A stretch of 64,000 nt of DNA. Origin: Marisediminicola senii (GTDB lineage Bacteria > Actinomycetota > Actinomycetes > Actinomycetales > Microbacteriaceae). Shown here piece after piece: positions 21,821 through 29,658 of the stretch (the first letter of the stretch is position 1; every line of letters begins with the position of its first letter). Below the pieces are notes generated by a model. The model was given only the letters and a program-made list of their open reading frames with translations. It ran no database searches and had not been told where the DNA came from. The position numbers and the translations under genes were made by a program. The stretch is taken from NCBI RefSeq assembly GCF_011057645.1, contig NZ_JAALGE010000001.1:277139-341138 (forward strand), written 5' to 3'.

Positions 21821-22666
21821 TTGCGCCGCGCCAGCTCGTTCTCTGCCACCAAGCTCTCTGCCGTGATCGCCATCACCGCATCTGCCGCACTCGTGCTCAG
21901 CGGGTGCGCCGGTGGGGCGGATGATTCGGCCGGCGGGTCGGCGGGCGGCTCCGCCGAGGCGAACTCCCTCGCGGCCGTTCAGGAGTCCGGCGTTCTCGTC
22001 GTCGGCACCGAGGGCACCTACCGGCCGTTCACGTTCCACGAAGACGGGACGGGCGACCTCACCGGCTACGACGTCGAGATCATCACCGCCGTCGCCGACG
22101 AGCTCGGCGTCGAGGCGCAGTTCGAGGAGACCCAGTGGGACGCGATCTTCGCGGGCCTCGAGTCCGGTCGCTTCGCCGTGATCGCGAACCAGGTGTCGAT
22201 CAACGACGAGCGCGAGGCCGCCTACGACTTCTCAACGCCCTACACCGTGAGCCCCGGCGTCATCGTCGTGCCGGAGGACAACACCGACATCACCTCGTTC
22301 GACGACCTCGCGGGCAAGACCACCGCGCAGTCGCTCACGAGCAACTGGTACGAGCTCGCCACCGAGAGCGGCGCCAACGTCGAGGCCGTCGAGGGTTGGG
22401 CGCAGGCCGTCGCGCTGCTCGAGCAGGGCCGCGTCGACGCGACCGTCAATGACAACCTGACCTTCCTCGACTACGAGCAGCAGCAGGGGGACACCGGGCT
22501 CAAGATCGCGGCCGAGACGGACGACCCGTCGCTCAACGCGTTCGCCTTCGCCAAGGGCAACACCGAACTGCGCGACGCCGTCGACGAGGCACTCGAGACG
22601 CTCCGCGCCGACGGCACCCTCGCCGAGATCTCGGAGAAGTACTTCGGGGTCGACGTCAGCGAATAG
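21821..22666 (+). CDS. Polar amino acid (probably cystine) ABC transporter, substrate-binding lipoprotein
   Basis: A 281-residue extracellular solute-binding protein of family 3. Its signal peptide ends at lipobox cysteine C29 (LVLSGC). The family signature region LTGYDVEIITAVADELG and the downstream WDAIFAGLESGRFAVIANQ pattern are typical of TcyA/FliY-type cystine binders, and the permease neighbour is also TcyB-like, so cystine is the best guess; other polar amino acids are possible. The start is TTG at 21821 with AAGGA upstream. It is the first gene of a three-gene operon with permease and ATPase. Confidence 0.85.
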   Translation: MRRASSFSATKLSAVIAITASAALVLSGCAGGADDSAGGSAGGSAEANSLAAVQESGVLVVGTEGTYRPFTFHEDGTGDLTGYDVEIITAVADELGVEAQFEETQWDAIFAGLESGRFAVIANQVSINDEREAAYDFSTPYTVSPGVIVVPEDNTDITSFDDLAGKTTAQSLTSNWYELATESGANVEAVEGWAQAVALLEQGRVDATVNDNLTFLDYEQQQGDTGLKIAAETDDPSLNAFAFAKGNTELRDAVDEALETLRADGTLAEISEKYFGVDVSE

Positions 22667-22675
22667 TCTCGCTGC

Positions 22676-23344
22676 ATGCAAGAACCGATTGCAGACCTGC
22701 TGCTGCGGTCTCTGCTTCCCCTGATCGAGGGTGCCATCCTCGGCACGATCCCGCTCGCGCTCTCGTCGTTCGCGATCGGGCTCGTGATCGCGCTCGGCAT
22801 GGCGCTCATGCGGCTGTCGAAGAACCGCCTGGTGTCGGGCATCGCCCGGGCGTACATCTCGGTGATCCGGGGTACACCGCTGCTGGTGCAGCTGTTCGTC
22901 ATCTTCTACGGCCTGCCGTCCATCGGCCTCGTCGTCGACCCGTGGCCGAGCGCGATCATCGCGTTCTCGCTCAACGTGGGCGGCTACGCGGCCGAGGTGA
23001 TCCGGGCGGCGATCCTGTCGGTGCCCAAGGGGCAGTGGGAGGCCGGGCACACGATCGGCATGTCCCGCGGACGCACCCTCGTGCGCATCATCCTTCCCCA
23101 GGCCGCCCGGGTGTCGGTGCCGCCGCTGTCGAACACGTTCATCAGCCTGGTCAAGGACACCTCGCTCGCGTCGCTCATCCTGGTGACCGAGCTGTTCCGC
23201 AACGCGCAGGAGATCGCCGCGTTCAGCCAGGAATTCATGGCGCTGTACATCGAGGCCGCGGTCATCTACTGGGTGATCTGCCTCGCCCTGTCGTCGGTGC
23301 AGGGATCACTCGAGAAGAGACTGGACCGCTATGTCGCCCACTGA
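22676..23344 (+). CDS. Polar amino acid ABC transporter permease (TcyB/HisM family)
   Basis: A 222-residue inner-membrane permease with about five membrane segments. The HisM-family N-terminal loop SVIRGTPLLVQLFVIFYGLP and the EAA cytoplasmic loop (GHTIGMSRGRTLVRIILPQA), which docks the ATPase, are both present. The C-terminus NAQEIAAFSQEFMALYIEAA resembles cystine permeases. The gene starts nine bases after the binding-protein stop, and its end overlaps the ATPase start by 14 bases. The permease is expected to work as a homodimer because only one is encoded. Confidence 0.88.
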   Translation: MQEPIADLLLRSLLPLIEGAILGTIPLALSSFAIGLVIALGMALMRLSKNRLVSGIARAYISVIRGTPLLVQLFVIFYGLPSIGLVVDPWPSAIIAFSLNVGGYAAEVIRAAILSVPKGQWEAGHTIGMSRGRTLVRIILPQAARVSVPPLSNTFISLVKDTSLASLILVTELFRNAQEIAAFSQEFMALYIEAAVIYWVICLALSSVQGSLEKRLDRYVAH

Positions 23345-24140
23345 CCCCATCGCTGCCGATCCGTCGGGCGCCGACCCGTCGCCGGCCGGCCAGGCCCTCC
23401 TCACCGTTCGCGGGCTGAGCAAGCGCTTCGGCGACAACGAGGTGCTCAAGTCGATCGACCTCACCGTGCAGCCCGGCCAGATCGTCGCGCTGATCGGCCC
23501 GTCGGGCTCCGGCAAGACGACCGTGCTGCGCTCCCTCAACGGCCTCGAGGTGCCGGATGCGGGTATCGCCGACGTCGCGGGCGAGGTGCACGTCGACTTC
23601 GCCGCGTCGCCGTCGCGCGCCGAGATCAACGCCCTGCGCGACCGCTCGGCAATGGTGTTCCAGCACTTCAACCTGTTCCCGCACAAGACCGTTCTCGAGA
23701 ACGTGATCGAGGGCCCGGTGCAGGTTCAGAAGAGATCGAAAGTGGATGCCACGGCAGACGCCCTCGCCCTGCTCGCGCGCGTCGGCCTGAGCGACAAGCG
23801 CGACGCGTACCCCTTCGAGCTCTCCGGCGGGCAGCAGCAGCGCGTCGGCATCGTGCGCGCGCTGGCCCTGAAGCCACAGCTGCTGCTGTTCGACGAGCCG
23901 ACGTCGTCGCTCGATCCGGAACTCGTCGGCGACGTGCTCGACGTCATCCGCGAGCTGGCCGGCGAGGGCTGGACCATGCTCATCGTCACCCACGAGCTGC
24001 AGTTCGCGAAGCAGGTGGCCGACCAGGTGGTGTTCATGGACGGCGGGCGGGTCGTGGAGCACGGGCACCCCCGCGACGTGCTGGTGAGCCCGCAGCACGA
24101 GCGCACCCGGCAGTTCCTGCGGCGGTTGCTGGACCGCTGA
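23331..24140 (+). CDS. Polar amino acid ABC transporter ATPase
   Basis: A 269-residue ABC ATPase that powers the transporter encoded upstream. Walker A GPSGSGKTT, Q-loop (VFQHFNLFPH), signature LSGGQQQR, Walker B LLLFDEPTSSLD and the H-loop (IVTHE) are all intact. The N-terminal 20 residues are a Pro/Ala/Asp-rich extension before the usual TVRGLSKRFG. A small insertion (DVAGEVHVDFAASPSRAEI) follows the NGLEVPDAG segment, as in some actinobacterial GlnQ-type ATPases. ATG at 23331 overlaps the permease gene, implying coupled translation. Confidence 0.92.
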   Translation: MSPTDPIAADPSGADPSPAGQALLTVRGLSKRFGDNEVLKSIDLTVQPGQIVALIGPSGSGKTTVLRSLNGLEVPDAGIADVAGEVHVDFAASPSRAEINALRDRSAMVFQHFNLFPHKTVLENVIEGPVQVQKRSKVDATADALALLARVGLSDKRDAYPFELSGGQQQRVGIVRALALKPQLLLFDEPTSSLDPELVGDVLDVIRELAGEGWTMLIVTHELQFAKQVADQVVFMDGGRVVEHGHPRDVLVSPQHERTRQFLRRLLDR

Positions 24141-24189
24141 GGCGGCGCCGCGGCATCCACCGGCCGCTGCCGGACGTACCGGGTACCGC

Positions 24190-25641
24190 TCAGTCGAACA
24201 TGTCTCCCATGTCGCCGAGTCCCTCGAGCAGGCCACCGATCGCGAGGCCGCCGATGACGCCGCCGAGCATGCCAGAACCGCCGCCTCCGCGACCATAGCC
24301 GCCGCCGTATCCACCGCGACCGTACCCGCCGCCGTATTGCTGCTGTTGCTGGTACTGCGCCTGCTGCTGCGCGCGCTGGATGTCGGCGTGGGCGAGGTTG
24401 GCCGCCTCGGAGGCGCGGGATGCCGAGCGACGCACCGTGGAGAGCGCGGCCTCCGGGTCGTTGTCGCGGAGGTCGTCGGCTGTGACGAGGTCGCGTTCCG
24501 CCTCGGCGAGGCGCGTTCGGGCATCGGCGCCGACGGGCGCGCTGTAGTCGTTGATGATGTTGCGGGCGGCGGCGATCTGCTGGCTGGCGTCGTCGCGTGC
24601 TGTCGCGTATGCGGCACGGAGGCGGGCCGCACGTTCCGCGCGGTTCTCGCGCTCGGCCATGGCGTCGTCGAGGGCGGTGTTGGCCTGGCGCACGGCAGAC
24701 AGTGACCCGATCGGATCCTGGGGTGCGTTGCGCGCCGGCAGGTCGCGCAGCGCGCGGTCGAGGGCGGCGATGGCGTTGTCGATGCCGCTGCGACGCTCGA
24801 CGGCCGGGAGCGCCCGGGCCACGGCGAGCTCCTGGCGCGATTCGGCGATCATGTCGGCGAGGGTCGCCTCGGCGCTGATCGCCTCGACCTCGAAGCGCTC
24901 GACGGCGTCGAGCAGCCCCTCGGCGCGGCTGGTGGTCTCCGCGGAGGCGCCGACGGTCGCGAGGGCCTCGTCGTCGCGCCCGGAACCGAGGCGTGACTCG
25001 GCGACCTGCGCGCTGCGTTCGGCGAAGTCCAGGAGGTGGAGTGCCTGGTCGGCATTGCCCGAGATGGGTGCGAGCGCGGCATCCGAATACCGCAGGGAAA
25101 GGCGGTCGATCGTCTCGCTTGCCGCGGGGATGGCCGAACGCACCCGCTCGATGTCGCGGCGCACGGCCACGATGCGGTCGGGGGTGCGCTTGGCCTCGAG
25201 GCGGCGCTGGCTGAACGACGCCTGCTGGCGGGAGAGGTCGGTGTCGATGGCCCCGCTCATGGCGATGATGCGCTGCGTCCACTCGTCGCGCTGGGCGTCG
25301 GTGTCGGGCACGTGGTCGCTGAGCAGCTGGTTGAGGTGGAATGCCTCGCTGAGGGATTCCCGGGCCGCGCGAATGGCGGCATCGAAGTCGGTCGTGGCAC
25401 TCGCGCCGAAGTCGGCCTTGGCGAATTCGAGGTCGTCGGTGGCGAGCCGCAGGCGTTCGTCGGCCCGCATCAGGGCGGCGCCGGCGTCGCGGGTGAGCTC
25501 GGCGAACCGGGCCTCGGCCTGCGAGGCCAGCTCGGCGCGGCGCTCGCGCCCCCTGCGGCGAAAGACGACGATCGCGGTGGTCGCGGCGACGCCCACTGCC
25601 GCGAGGCCCGCAACGAGGATGATCACGAGCAGGGTTTCCAT
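24190..25641 (-). CDS. Membrane-anchored coiled-coil protein, TPM-type C-terminal part without TPM domain
   Basis: A 483-residue protein with one N-terminal membrane segment (residues about 4-27) followed by RRRGRERR, then about 380 residues of helical, Ala/Arg/Glu-rich coiled-coil-like sequence, and a Gln- then Gly/Tyr-rich C-terminus (YGGGYGRGG). The region after the membrane segment (LEFAKADFGASATTDFDAAI...HLNQLLSDHVPDTDAQRDEW) resembles the C-terminal half of actinobacterial TPM-domain proteins, but here no extracytoplasmic TPM domain precedes it. ATG at 25641 has TAGGAT ending six bases upstream, so the short start is favoured and the mRNA is likely leaderless. Function unknown. Confidence 0.7.
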   Translation of the reverse strand: METLLVIILVAGLAAVGVAATTAIVVFRRRGRERRAELASQAEARFAELTRDAGAALMRADERLRLATDDLEFAKADFGASATTDFDAAIRAARESLSEAFHLNQLLSDHVPDTDAQRDEWTQRIIAMSGAIDTDLSRQQASFSQRRLEAKRTPDRIVAVRRDIERVRSAIPAASETIDRLSLRYSDAALAPISGNADQALHLLDFAERSAQVAESRLGSGRDDEALATVGASAETTSRAEGLLDAVERFEVEAISAEATLADMIAESRQELAVARALPAVERRSGIDNAIAALDRALRDLPARNAPQDPIGSLSAVRQANTALDDAMAERENRAERAARLRAAYATARDDASQQIAAARNIINDYSAPVGADARTRLAEAERDLVTADDLRDNDPEAALSTVRRSASRASEAANLAHADIQRAQQQAQYQQQQQYGGGYGRGGYGGGYGRGGGGSGMLGGVIGGLAIGGLLEGLGDMGDMFD

Positions 25642-25679
25642 GACCTGATCCTACGGCGCGCTTTCCTAATGGCCGGTGG

Positions 25680-25719
25680 GGATGCTGCTGCCGTCGCAAG
25701 GCGCTGCGCCGCAGCATCC
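25680..25719. repeat. Inverted repeat with GGATGCTGC arms
   Basis: GGATGCTGC at 25680-25688 and GCAGCATCC at 25711-25719 are perfect 9-bp inverted arms; inside them GGCGC-T-GCGCC (25700-25710) forms a second small palindrome. It lies between two minus-strand genes. The arms contain the GGATGC hexamer that recurs across the window. Confidence 0.75.
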
Positions 25720-25734
25720 ATCACCCAACGACAA

Positions 25735-25763
25735 CAGCCGCCCGCCCGATGGGCGAACGGCTG
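25735..25763 (-). terminator. Terminator of the osmoprotectant transporter operon
   Basis: A 13-bp stem (25735-25747 with 25751-25763, two G-T pairs) and a 3-base loop, followed on the minus strand by TTGTCGTTG. It begins 19 bases after the stop codon of the binding-protein gene, the last of the minus-strand operon. Confidence 0.75.
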
Positions 25764-25782
25764 CGGCCGATGGAGCTCGTGA

Positions 25783-26715
25783 CTAGTTCAGTTCGTACTT
25801 GGTGAGGAAGGCCTCGGCGACGTCGGCGCTCGACATGCGGTCGACCTGCACCATGGCGAGGTACTCGGTAAGGTTCTCGGTGGTGAGCACCTCGGAGACC
25901 GAGTTGAGCGCCGCGGTGACCTCGTCGGTCACCTTGGACTCGCGGATGATCGGAACGATGTTCTGCGCGAGGAACAGGTTCTGGGTGTCCTCGAGTGCGA
26001 CGAGGTCGTTGACCTCGATCGCGGAGTCGGTGGAGAAGAGGTTCGCCACGTCGACCTGCTCGGTGAGCAGCGCGTCGAGGGTGAGCGGGCCACCGGCGTC
26101 GAGCGGGGTGAACTCCTGGAAGGTCACGCCGTAGAGCTCTTCGAGGCCGACGAGGCCCTGGTAGCGCTCGGCGAACTCGGGACCGGCGGCGAGGGTCAGT
26201 TCGCCGGCGACGGGGGCGAGGTCGTCGATGGTCTCGAGGCCGAATTCCTCGGCGGTGGCGGGGAGCACGCTCAGCGTGTCCTTGTCTTCGGCTTCGGCCT
26301 GCGGCAGCGCCACGATGCCCTCGGGCATGACCTCGACCAGTGCGTCGTAGACCTCCTCGGGGGTGGTGACGCCCTCGGGGGCGCCGCCGTCGACGAGGGC
26401 GGCGAGCAGCGCGCCGTTGTACTCGGGCAGCATGTCGATCGAGCCGTCTTCGAGGGCGGCGAGGTAGAGCTCGCGCGCGCCGATGCCGAACGAGCGCTCG
26501 ACCTCCACGTCAGCGGCTTCAAGGGCCTGGGCGTACATCTCGCCGAGCAGTTCGCTCTCGGGGAAGTTGGCGGAGCCGATAATGATGGCCGAGGTGTCGG
26601 CCGAGTCACCCTCGGTGGCGTCGCCGGCGAGCGGGTCGCCGCCACCGGCGCATCCGGTCAGCACGACGCCGGCCGCACCGATGAGTGCGATCGAGCGGAG
26701 GAATTTGCGGGACAT
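25783..26715 (-). CDS. Glycine betaine/osmoprotectant ABC transporter, substrate-binding lipoprotein
   Basis: A 310-residue binding protein of the OpuCC/OsmF type, extracellular and lipid anchored at C22 (VVLTGC). The opening IIIGSANFPESELLGEMYAQAL and LPEYNGALLAAL are diagnostic of quaternary-amine (glycine betaine, choline, carnitine) binders. The start ATG at 26715 (MSRKFLRS) has GAAAGG upstream; an in-frame ATG at 26757 would put non-signal residues ahead of the signal peptide. It is the last gene of a four-gene operon (ATPase, permease, permease, binding protein). Exact substrate not resolvable. Confidence 0.9.
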   Translation of the reverse strand: MSRKFLRSIALIGAAGVVLTGCAGGGDPLAGDATEGDSADTSAIIIGSANFPESELLGEMYAQALEAADVEVERSFGIGARELYLAALEDGSIDMLPEYNGALLAALVDGGAPEGVTTPEEVYDALVEVMPEGIVALPQAEAEDKDTLSVLPATAEEFGLETIDDLAPVAGELTLAAGPEFAERYQGLVGLEELYGVTFQEFTPLDAGGPLTLDALLTEQVDVANLFSTDSAIEVNDLVALEDTQNLFLAQNIVPIIRESKVTDEVTAALNSVSEVLTTENLTEYLAMVQVDRMSSADVAEAFLTKYELN

Positions 26716-26731
26716 GGTTGGTGCCTTTCGG

Positions 26732-27475
26732 TTATCCCGCGCTGGCTGTGCCGGCACGGGGCTGTGTAGGAGAAACGGTAGGGAATGACTTCGACGGGCG
26801 CGTGAGAGCCCGCCCCGAGATTCCGGGGGAGACCACGAGCCGCTGGATGCCCTCGGCGACGAGGTCGATCACGATCGCGAGCACGGCGACCACCACGGCG
26901 CCGGCGACCACCCGGTCGTACTGGTTGAGGGCGAGGCCGTCGACGAGCAGGCGACCGAGGCCGCCGAGGCCGACGTAGGCGGCGACGGTGGCGGTAGCCA
27001 CGACCTGCAGCGCCGCGCTGCGGAGGCCGCTGATGATCAGGGGCAGGGCCATCGGGATCTCGACGCGGAGCAGGATGCCGAGCTCGCGCATCCCCATGCC
27101 CTTGGCAGCGTCGACCGCGGCCCGGTCGACCGCGCGCAGTCCCGCGTAGGTCGACGTGAGGATCGGCGGGATGGCGAGGATCACCAGCGCGATCAGGGCC
27201 GGAATCAGCCCCAGCCCGAACATCGTGACCAACAGGCTCACGAGCCCGAGCGTCGGCAGCGCACGCCCGGCGTTGCCCGCATTGATCGCGACGAACGCGA
27301 GCCGCCCGGTGTGCCCGATGTACAGGCCGACGGGCACGGCGATGAGGATCGCGATCGCGAGGGCGAGGCCCGTGTAGTAGAGGTGCGTGACGATGAACGA
27401 GGGGATGCTGCCTGCCGCGCCGAACTCCCAGTTGGCCGGGTCGAACAGGTACGGGGTCTCCTGGGTGGTGCTCAC
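26732..27475 (-). CDS. Osmoprotectant ABC transporter permease 2
   Basis: A 247-residue permease of the ProW/OpuCB-OpuCD family with about five membrane segments. The EAA-type loop AAKGMGMRELGILLRVEIPMALP contacts the ATPase. GTG at 27475 overlaps the stop of the preceding permease gene by four bases (GTGA), which sets the start; an upstream in-frame ATG at 27499 is less likely. The N-terminal stretch PYLFDPANWEFGAAGSIPSF and a 40-residue polar C-terminal tail rich in Ser, Thr and Pro are extra to the core fold. It should pair with permease 1 as a heterodimer. Confidence 0.88.
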   Translation of the reverse strand: MSTTQETPYLFDPANWEFGAAGSIPSFIVTHLYYTGLALAIAILIAVPVGLYIGHTGRLAFVAINAGNAGRALPTLGLVSLLVTMFGLGLIPALIALVILAIPPILTSTYAGLRAVDRAAVDAAKGMGMRELGILLRVEIPMALPLIISGLRSAALQVVATATVAAYVGLGGLGRLLVDGLALNQYDRVVAGAVVVAVLAIVIDLVAEGIQRLVVSPGISGRALTRPSKSFPTVSPTQPRAGTASAG

Positions 27476-28116
27476 GAGCGGCCTCCGATCCTCGACCACG
27501 GGGTGAGCTGTCTCTGCACCAGCACGATGATCACGTCGCAGAGCACCGCGAGCAGCACCGACAGCACGATGCCGACGATGATCGGGTCGATGTAGCCGAG
27601 CTGCAGCCCACGGGTGAACAGGGCCCCGAGACCGCCGACGCCGATCAGGGCGCCGACGCTGACCAGGCTGACGTTCGAGACCGCGGCGACGCGGAGCCCG
27701 GCGAGGATCACCGGGAGGGCGATGGGCAGTTCGACGCCGAACAGCCGGCGCACGCGCCGGTAGCCCATGGCCGACGCGGCCTGCGTGATCGTCGGGTCGA
27801 CCGAGTTGAGCCCGTTCGCGACGACCCGCACCATGAGGGCGACCGTGTAGATGGTGAGCGCGGCGATGATGTTGATCGGCGACAGGATGCGGGTCCCGAT
27901 GATTCCCGGCAGCACCACGAAAAGCGCGAGCGACGGGATGGCGTAGAGCAGGCCGCTCACGTTGATCAGCGGGTGGTACAGCCAGCGGTAGCGCACGGCG
28001 AGGTAGCCGAGCGGCAGCGCGATGATCACGCCGAGGATGACCGGCACGATCGCCAGCACCACGTGTTGGCCGAGCGCGGCCAGGATCAGGTCGACGTTGT
28101 TGGCGATGTAATCCAT
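27472..28116 (-). CDS. Osmoprotectant ABC transporter permease 1
   Basis: A 214-residue permease of the same ProW/OpuCB family, with about six membrane segments. Conserved stretches are LYAIPSLALFVVLPGIIGT and the EAA loop QAASAMGYRRVRRLFGVELP. Its ATG overlaps the ATPase stop by one base (TGATG), and its own stop overlaps permease 2, so the operon is tightly coupled. Two different permeases indicate a heterodimeric channel. Confidence 0.88.
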   Translation of the reverse strand: MDYIANNVDLILAALGQHVVLAIVPVILGVIIALPLGYLAVRYRWLYHPLINVSGLLYAIPSLALFVVLPGIIGTRILSPINIIAALTIYTVALMVRVVANGLNSVDPTITQAASAMGYRRVRRLFGVELPIALPVILAGLRVAAVSNVSLVSVGALIGVGGLGALFTRGLQLGYIDPIIVGIVLSVLLAVLCDVIIVLVQRQLTPWSRIGGRS

Positions 28117-29183
28117 CAGCTGGTCGACTCGGCCTCGGCCCTGCGCCTGCGGCGGGCGTTCAGCTGGCGCACGAGGCTGTCGTGGCGCAGTACGCCGTCG
28201 GCCCGGCCGGTCTCGTCGACGCGCACGGCGATCCCGACGGGCGAGCTGATGGCGAGGTCGGTGACGAGTCGCAGGCTGTCACCGGTCACGAAGGTGCCGC
28301 CAAGGGGGGTGGGGTTGCTCGTGCTGCCGAGGCCGGGGCCCGTCCAGCCGTGCGGGTGGCCCGCGCCGTCGAGCACGAGCACCTCGCCGCCGGTGGCCAC
28401 GGAAAACAGGTCGTCGACCTCGAGTGCGGCGGCGGTGTCGAACGAGAGGCTGCGGAATCCACGGTCGCGGCCGACGAAGTCGGCGACGAAGTCGTTCGCC
28501 GGTCGTTCGAGCAGCTCCTGCGGGGTCGCGAACTGGGCGAGGTGCCCGCCCTGGCGGAACACCGCGACCATGTCGCCGATCTTGATGGCCTCGTCGATGT
28601 CGTGGGTGACCAGCGCGATGGTCTTGCCGAGTTCGCCCTGGATGCGCAGGAATTCGGCCTGCAGCACCTCGCGTACGATCGGGTCGACGGCGCTGAACGG
28701 TTCGTCCATGAGCATGACGGGCGGGTCGGCGGCGAGTGCGCGGGCGACCCCTACGCGCTGCTGCTGGCCGCCGGAGAGCTGCACGGGGTAACGGTCGGCC
28801 ATCGACTCGTCGAGGCCGACACGGTCCATCAGCTCGAGCGCGACGGCGCGGGCCTTCTTCTTGTTCACGCCGTTGAGGTGCGGAACGGTGGCGATGTTCT
28901 CGGCGATGGTGCGGTGCGGAAAGAGCCCGGCGTGCTGGATGACGTAGCCGATCCTGCGCCGCAGCAGGGCGTCGTCCTGGCTGGTCACGTCGTCGCCGTC
29001 GATCAGGATGCGGCCGGAGGTCGGCTCGATCATCCGGTTGATCATGCGCAGCGACGTGGTCTTGCCGCAGCCGGACGGCCCGACGAAGACCGTGATCTTG
29101 CCGGTGGGCAATTCGAGGTCGAGATTGTCGACGGCAACGGTGCCATCGGGAAAGACTTTGCGTACCCCGTCGAATGTGATCAC
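28116..29183 (-). CDS. Osmoprotectant ABC transporter ATPase (OpuCA/ProV type)
   Basis: A 355-residue ATPase. Walker A GPSGCGKTT, LSGGQQQR signature, Walker B VMLMDEPFSAVD and VTHDIDEA are intact, the last being typical of quaternary-amine transporters. After residue 245 there is a C-terminal part of about 110 residues where OpuCA has tandem CBS domains; here only weak CBS-like patterns (VLVLDGAGHPHG, AVRVDETGRADGVLRHDSL) remain, so osmosensing by CBS may be altered. The start is GTG at 29183 with GGGAG upstream. It is the first gene of the operon. Confidence 0.9.
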   Translation of the reverse strand: MITFDGVRKVFPDGTVAVDNLDLELPTGKITVFVGPSGCGKTTSLRMINRMIEPTSGRILIDGDDVTSQDDALLRRRIGYVIQHAGLFPHRTIAENIATVPHLNGVNKKKARAVALELMDRVGLDESMADRYPVQLSGGQQQRVGVARALAADPPVMLMDEPFSAVDPIVREVLQAEFLRIQGELGKTIALVTHDIDEAIKIGDMVAVFRQGGHLAQFATPQELLERPANDFVADFVGRDRGFRSLSFDTAAALEVDDLFSVATGGEVLVLDGAGHPHGWTGPGLGSTSNPTPLGGTFVTGDSLRLVTDLAISSPVGIAVRVDETGRADGVLRHDSLVRQLNARRRRRAEAESTS

Positions 29184-29568
29184 GGTGGCGCTCCCGGTAT
29201 TCGATCAGGCAGCCCTGGCGGACCTGCATGAGTGGCTTGACCCATCGTCGATGAACCCGTGATTACCAGCGGCGACTCCCTCACGATAGGCGAGTTAGTG
29301 GCCGTAGCGCAGCACGAAGGCGCTACTTTAGCACCCGATCTTTTCGTCGACGAAGTCACCCGAATGCGGGAATGCCTCGTTCTGGCCGGAGACTCTGGCG
29401 CGGAGGGCCGCGCCCAACACCGGTGGCGGCGATGTTCGCCATATGCTGTGAAATCACTGAGCGATGGTCAGAAGCGTCTGTTCCTGTCTGTCGTGCGCGG
29501 GGAGGAGAGGCGGACGGCGGCGACAGTGCGCCCCGGGCCCCTCGGCGTCGAGTTGGTGCGTGACCGAT

Positions 29569-29582
29569 GTGAACCGCTTCAC
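29569..29582. promoter_or_regulatory. LacI-family operator 1 (imperfect)
   Basis: GTGAACCGCTTCAC, a 14-bp palindrome with one mismatched pair, 25 bases centre to centre from operator 2. It matches the TGAA-CCGG-TTCA style of LacI-family operators. Confidence 0.7.
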
Positions 29583-29593
29583 GCCCGTCATAA

Positions 29594-29607
29594 GTGAACC
29601 GGTTCAC
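29594..29607. promoter_or_regulatory. LacI-family operator 2 (perfect palindrome)
   Basis: GTGAACCGGTTCAC, a perfect 14-bp palindrome with the central CG step typical of LacI-family operators, 51 bases before the LacI start. With operator 1 it fits autoregulation, possibly also control of the divergent operon or distant genes. Confidence 0.8.
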
Positions 29608-29646
29608 ATGCGCCCGTGTCAAGGGGGCGCTGCGGGGTCGCCCCCG

Positions 29647-29652
29647 TAAGCT
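29647..29652 (+). promoter_or_regulatory. -10 element of the LacI gene
   Basis: TAAGCT ends six bases before the GTG start, so transcription should begin at or beside the start codon. No -35 match is visible at the usual distance. Confidence 0.45.
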
Positions 29653-29658
29653 GGGCGG

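Larger units (their letters stand above)
29184..29658. other. Divergent intergenic region between osmoprotectant operon and LacI gene
   Basis: 475 bases with no supported gene; short open frames here lack homology and codon bias. The left half should hold the promoter for the minus-strand transporter (a -10-like TAAAGT on the minus strand at 29325-29330, without a clear -35). The right half carries two LacI-type operators and a -10 element next to the regulator start. The segment 29340-29560 shows nothing recognisable. Confidence 0.6.

Noticed and set aside
29259..29597. 112-codon open frame in the LacI upstream gap
   Set aside because: No homology pattern, runs across the operator region, and codon use is unlike neighbouring genes.
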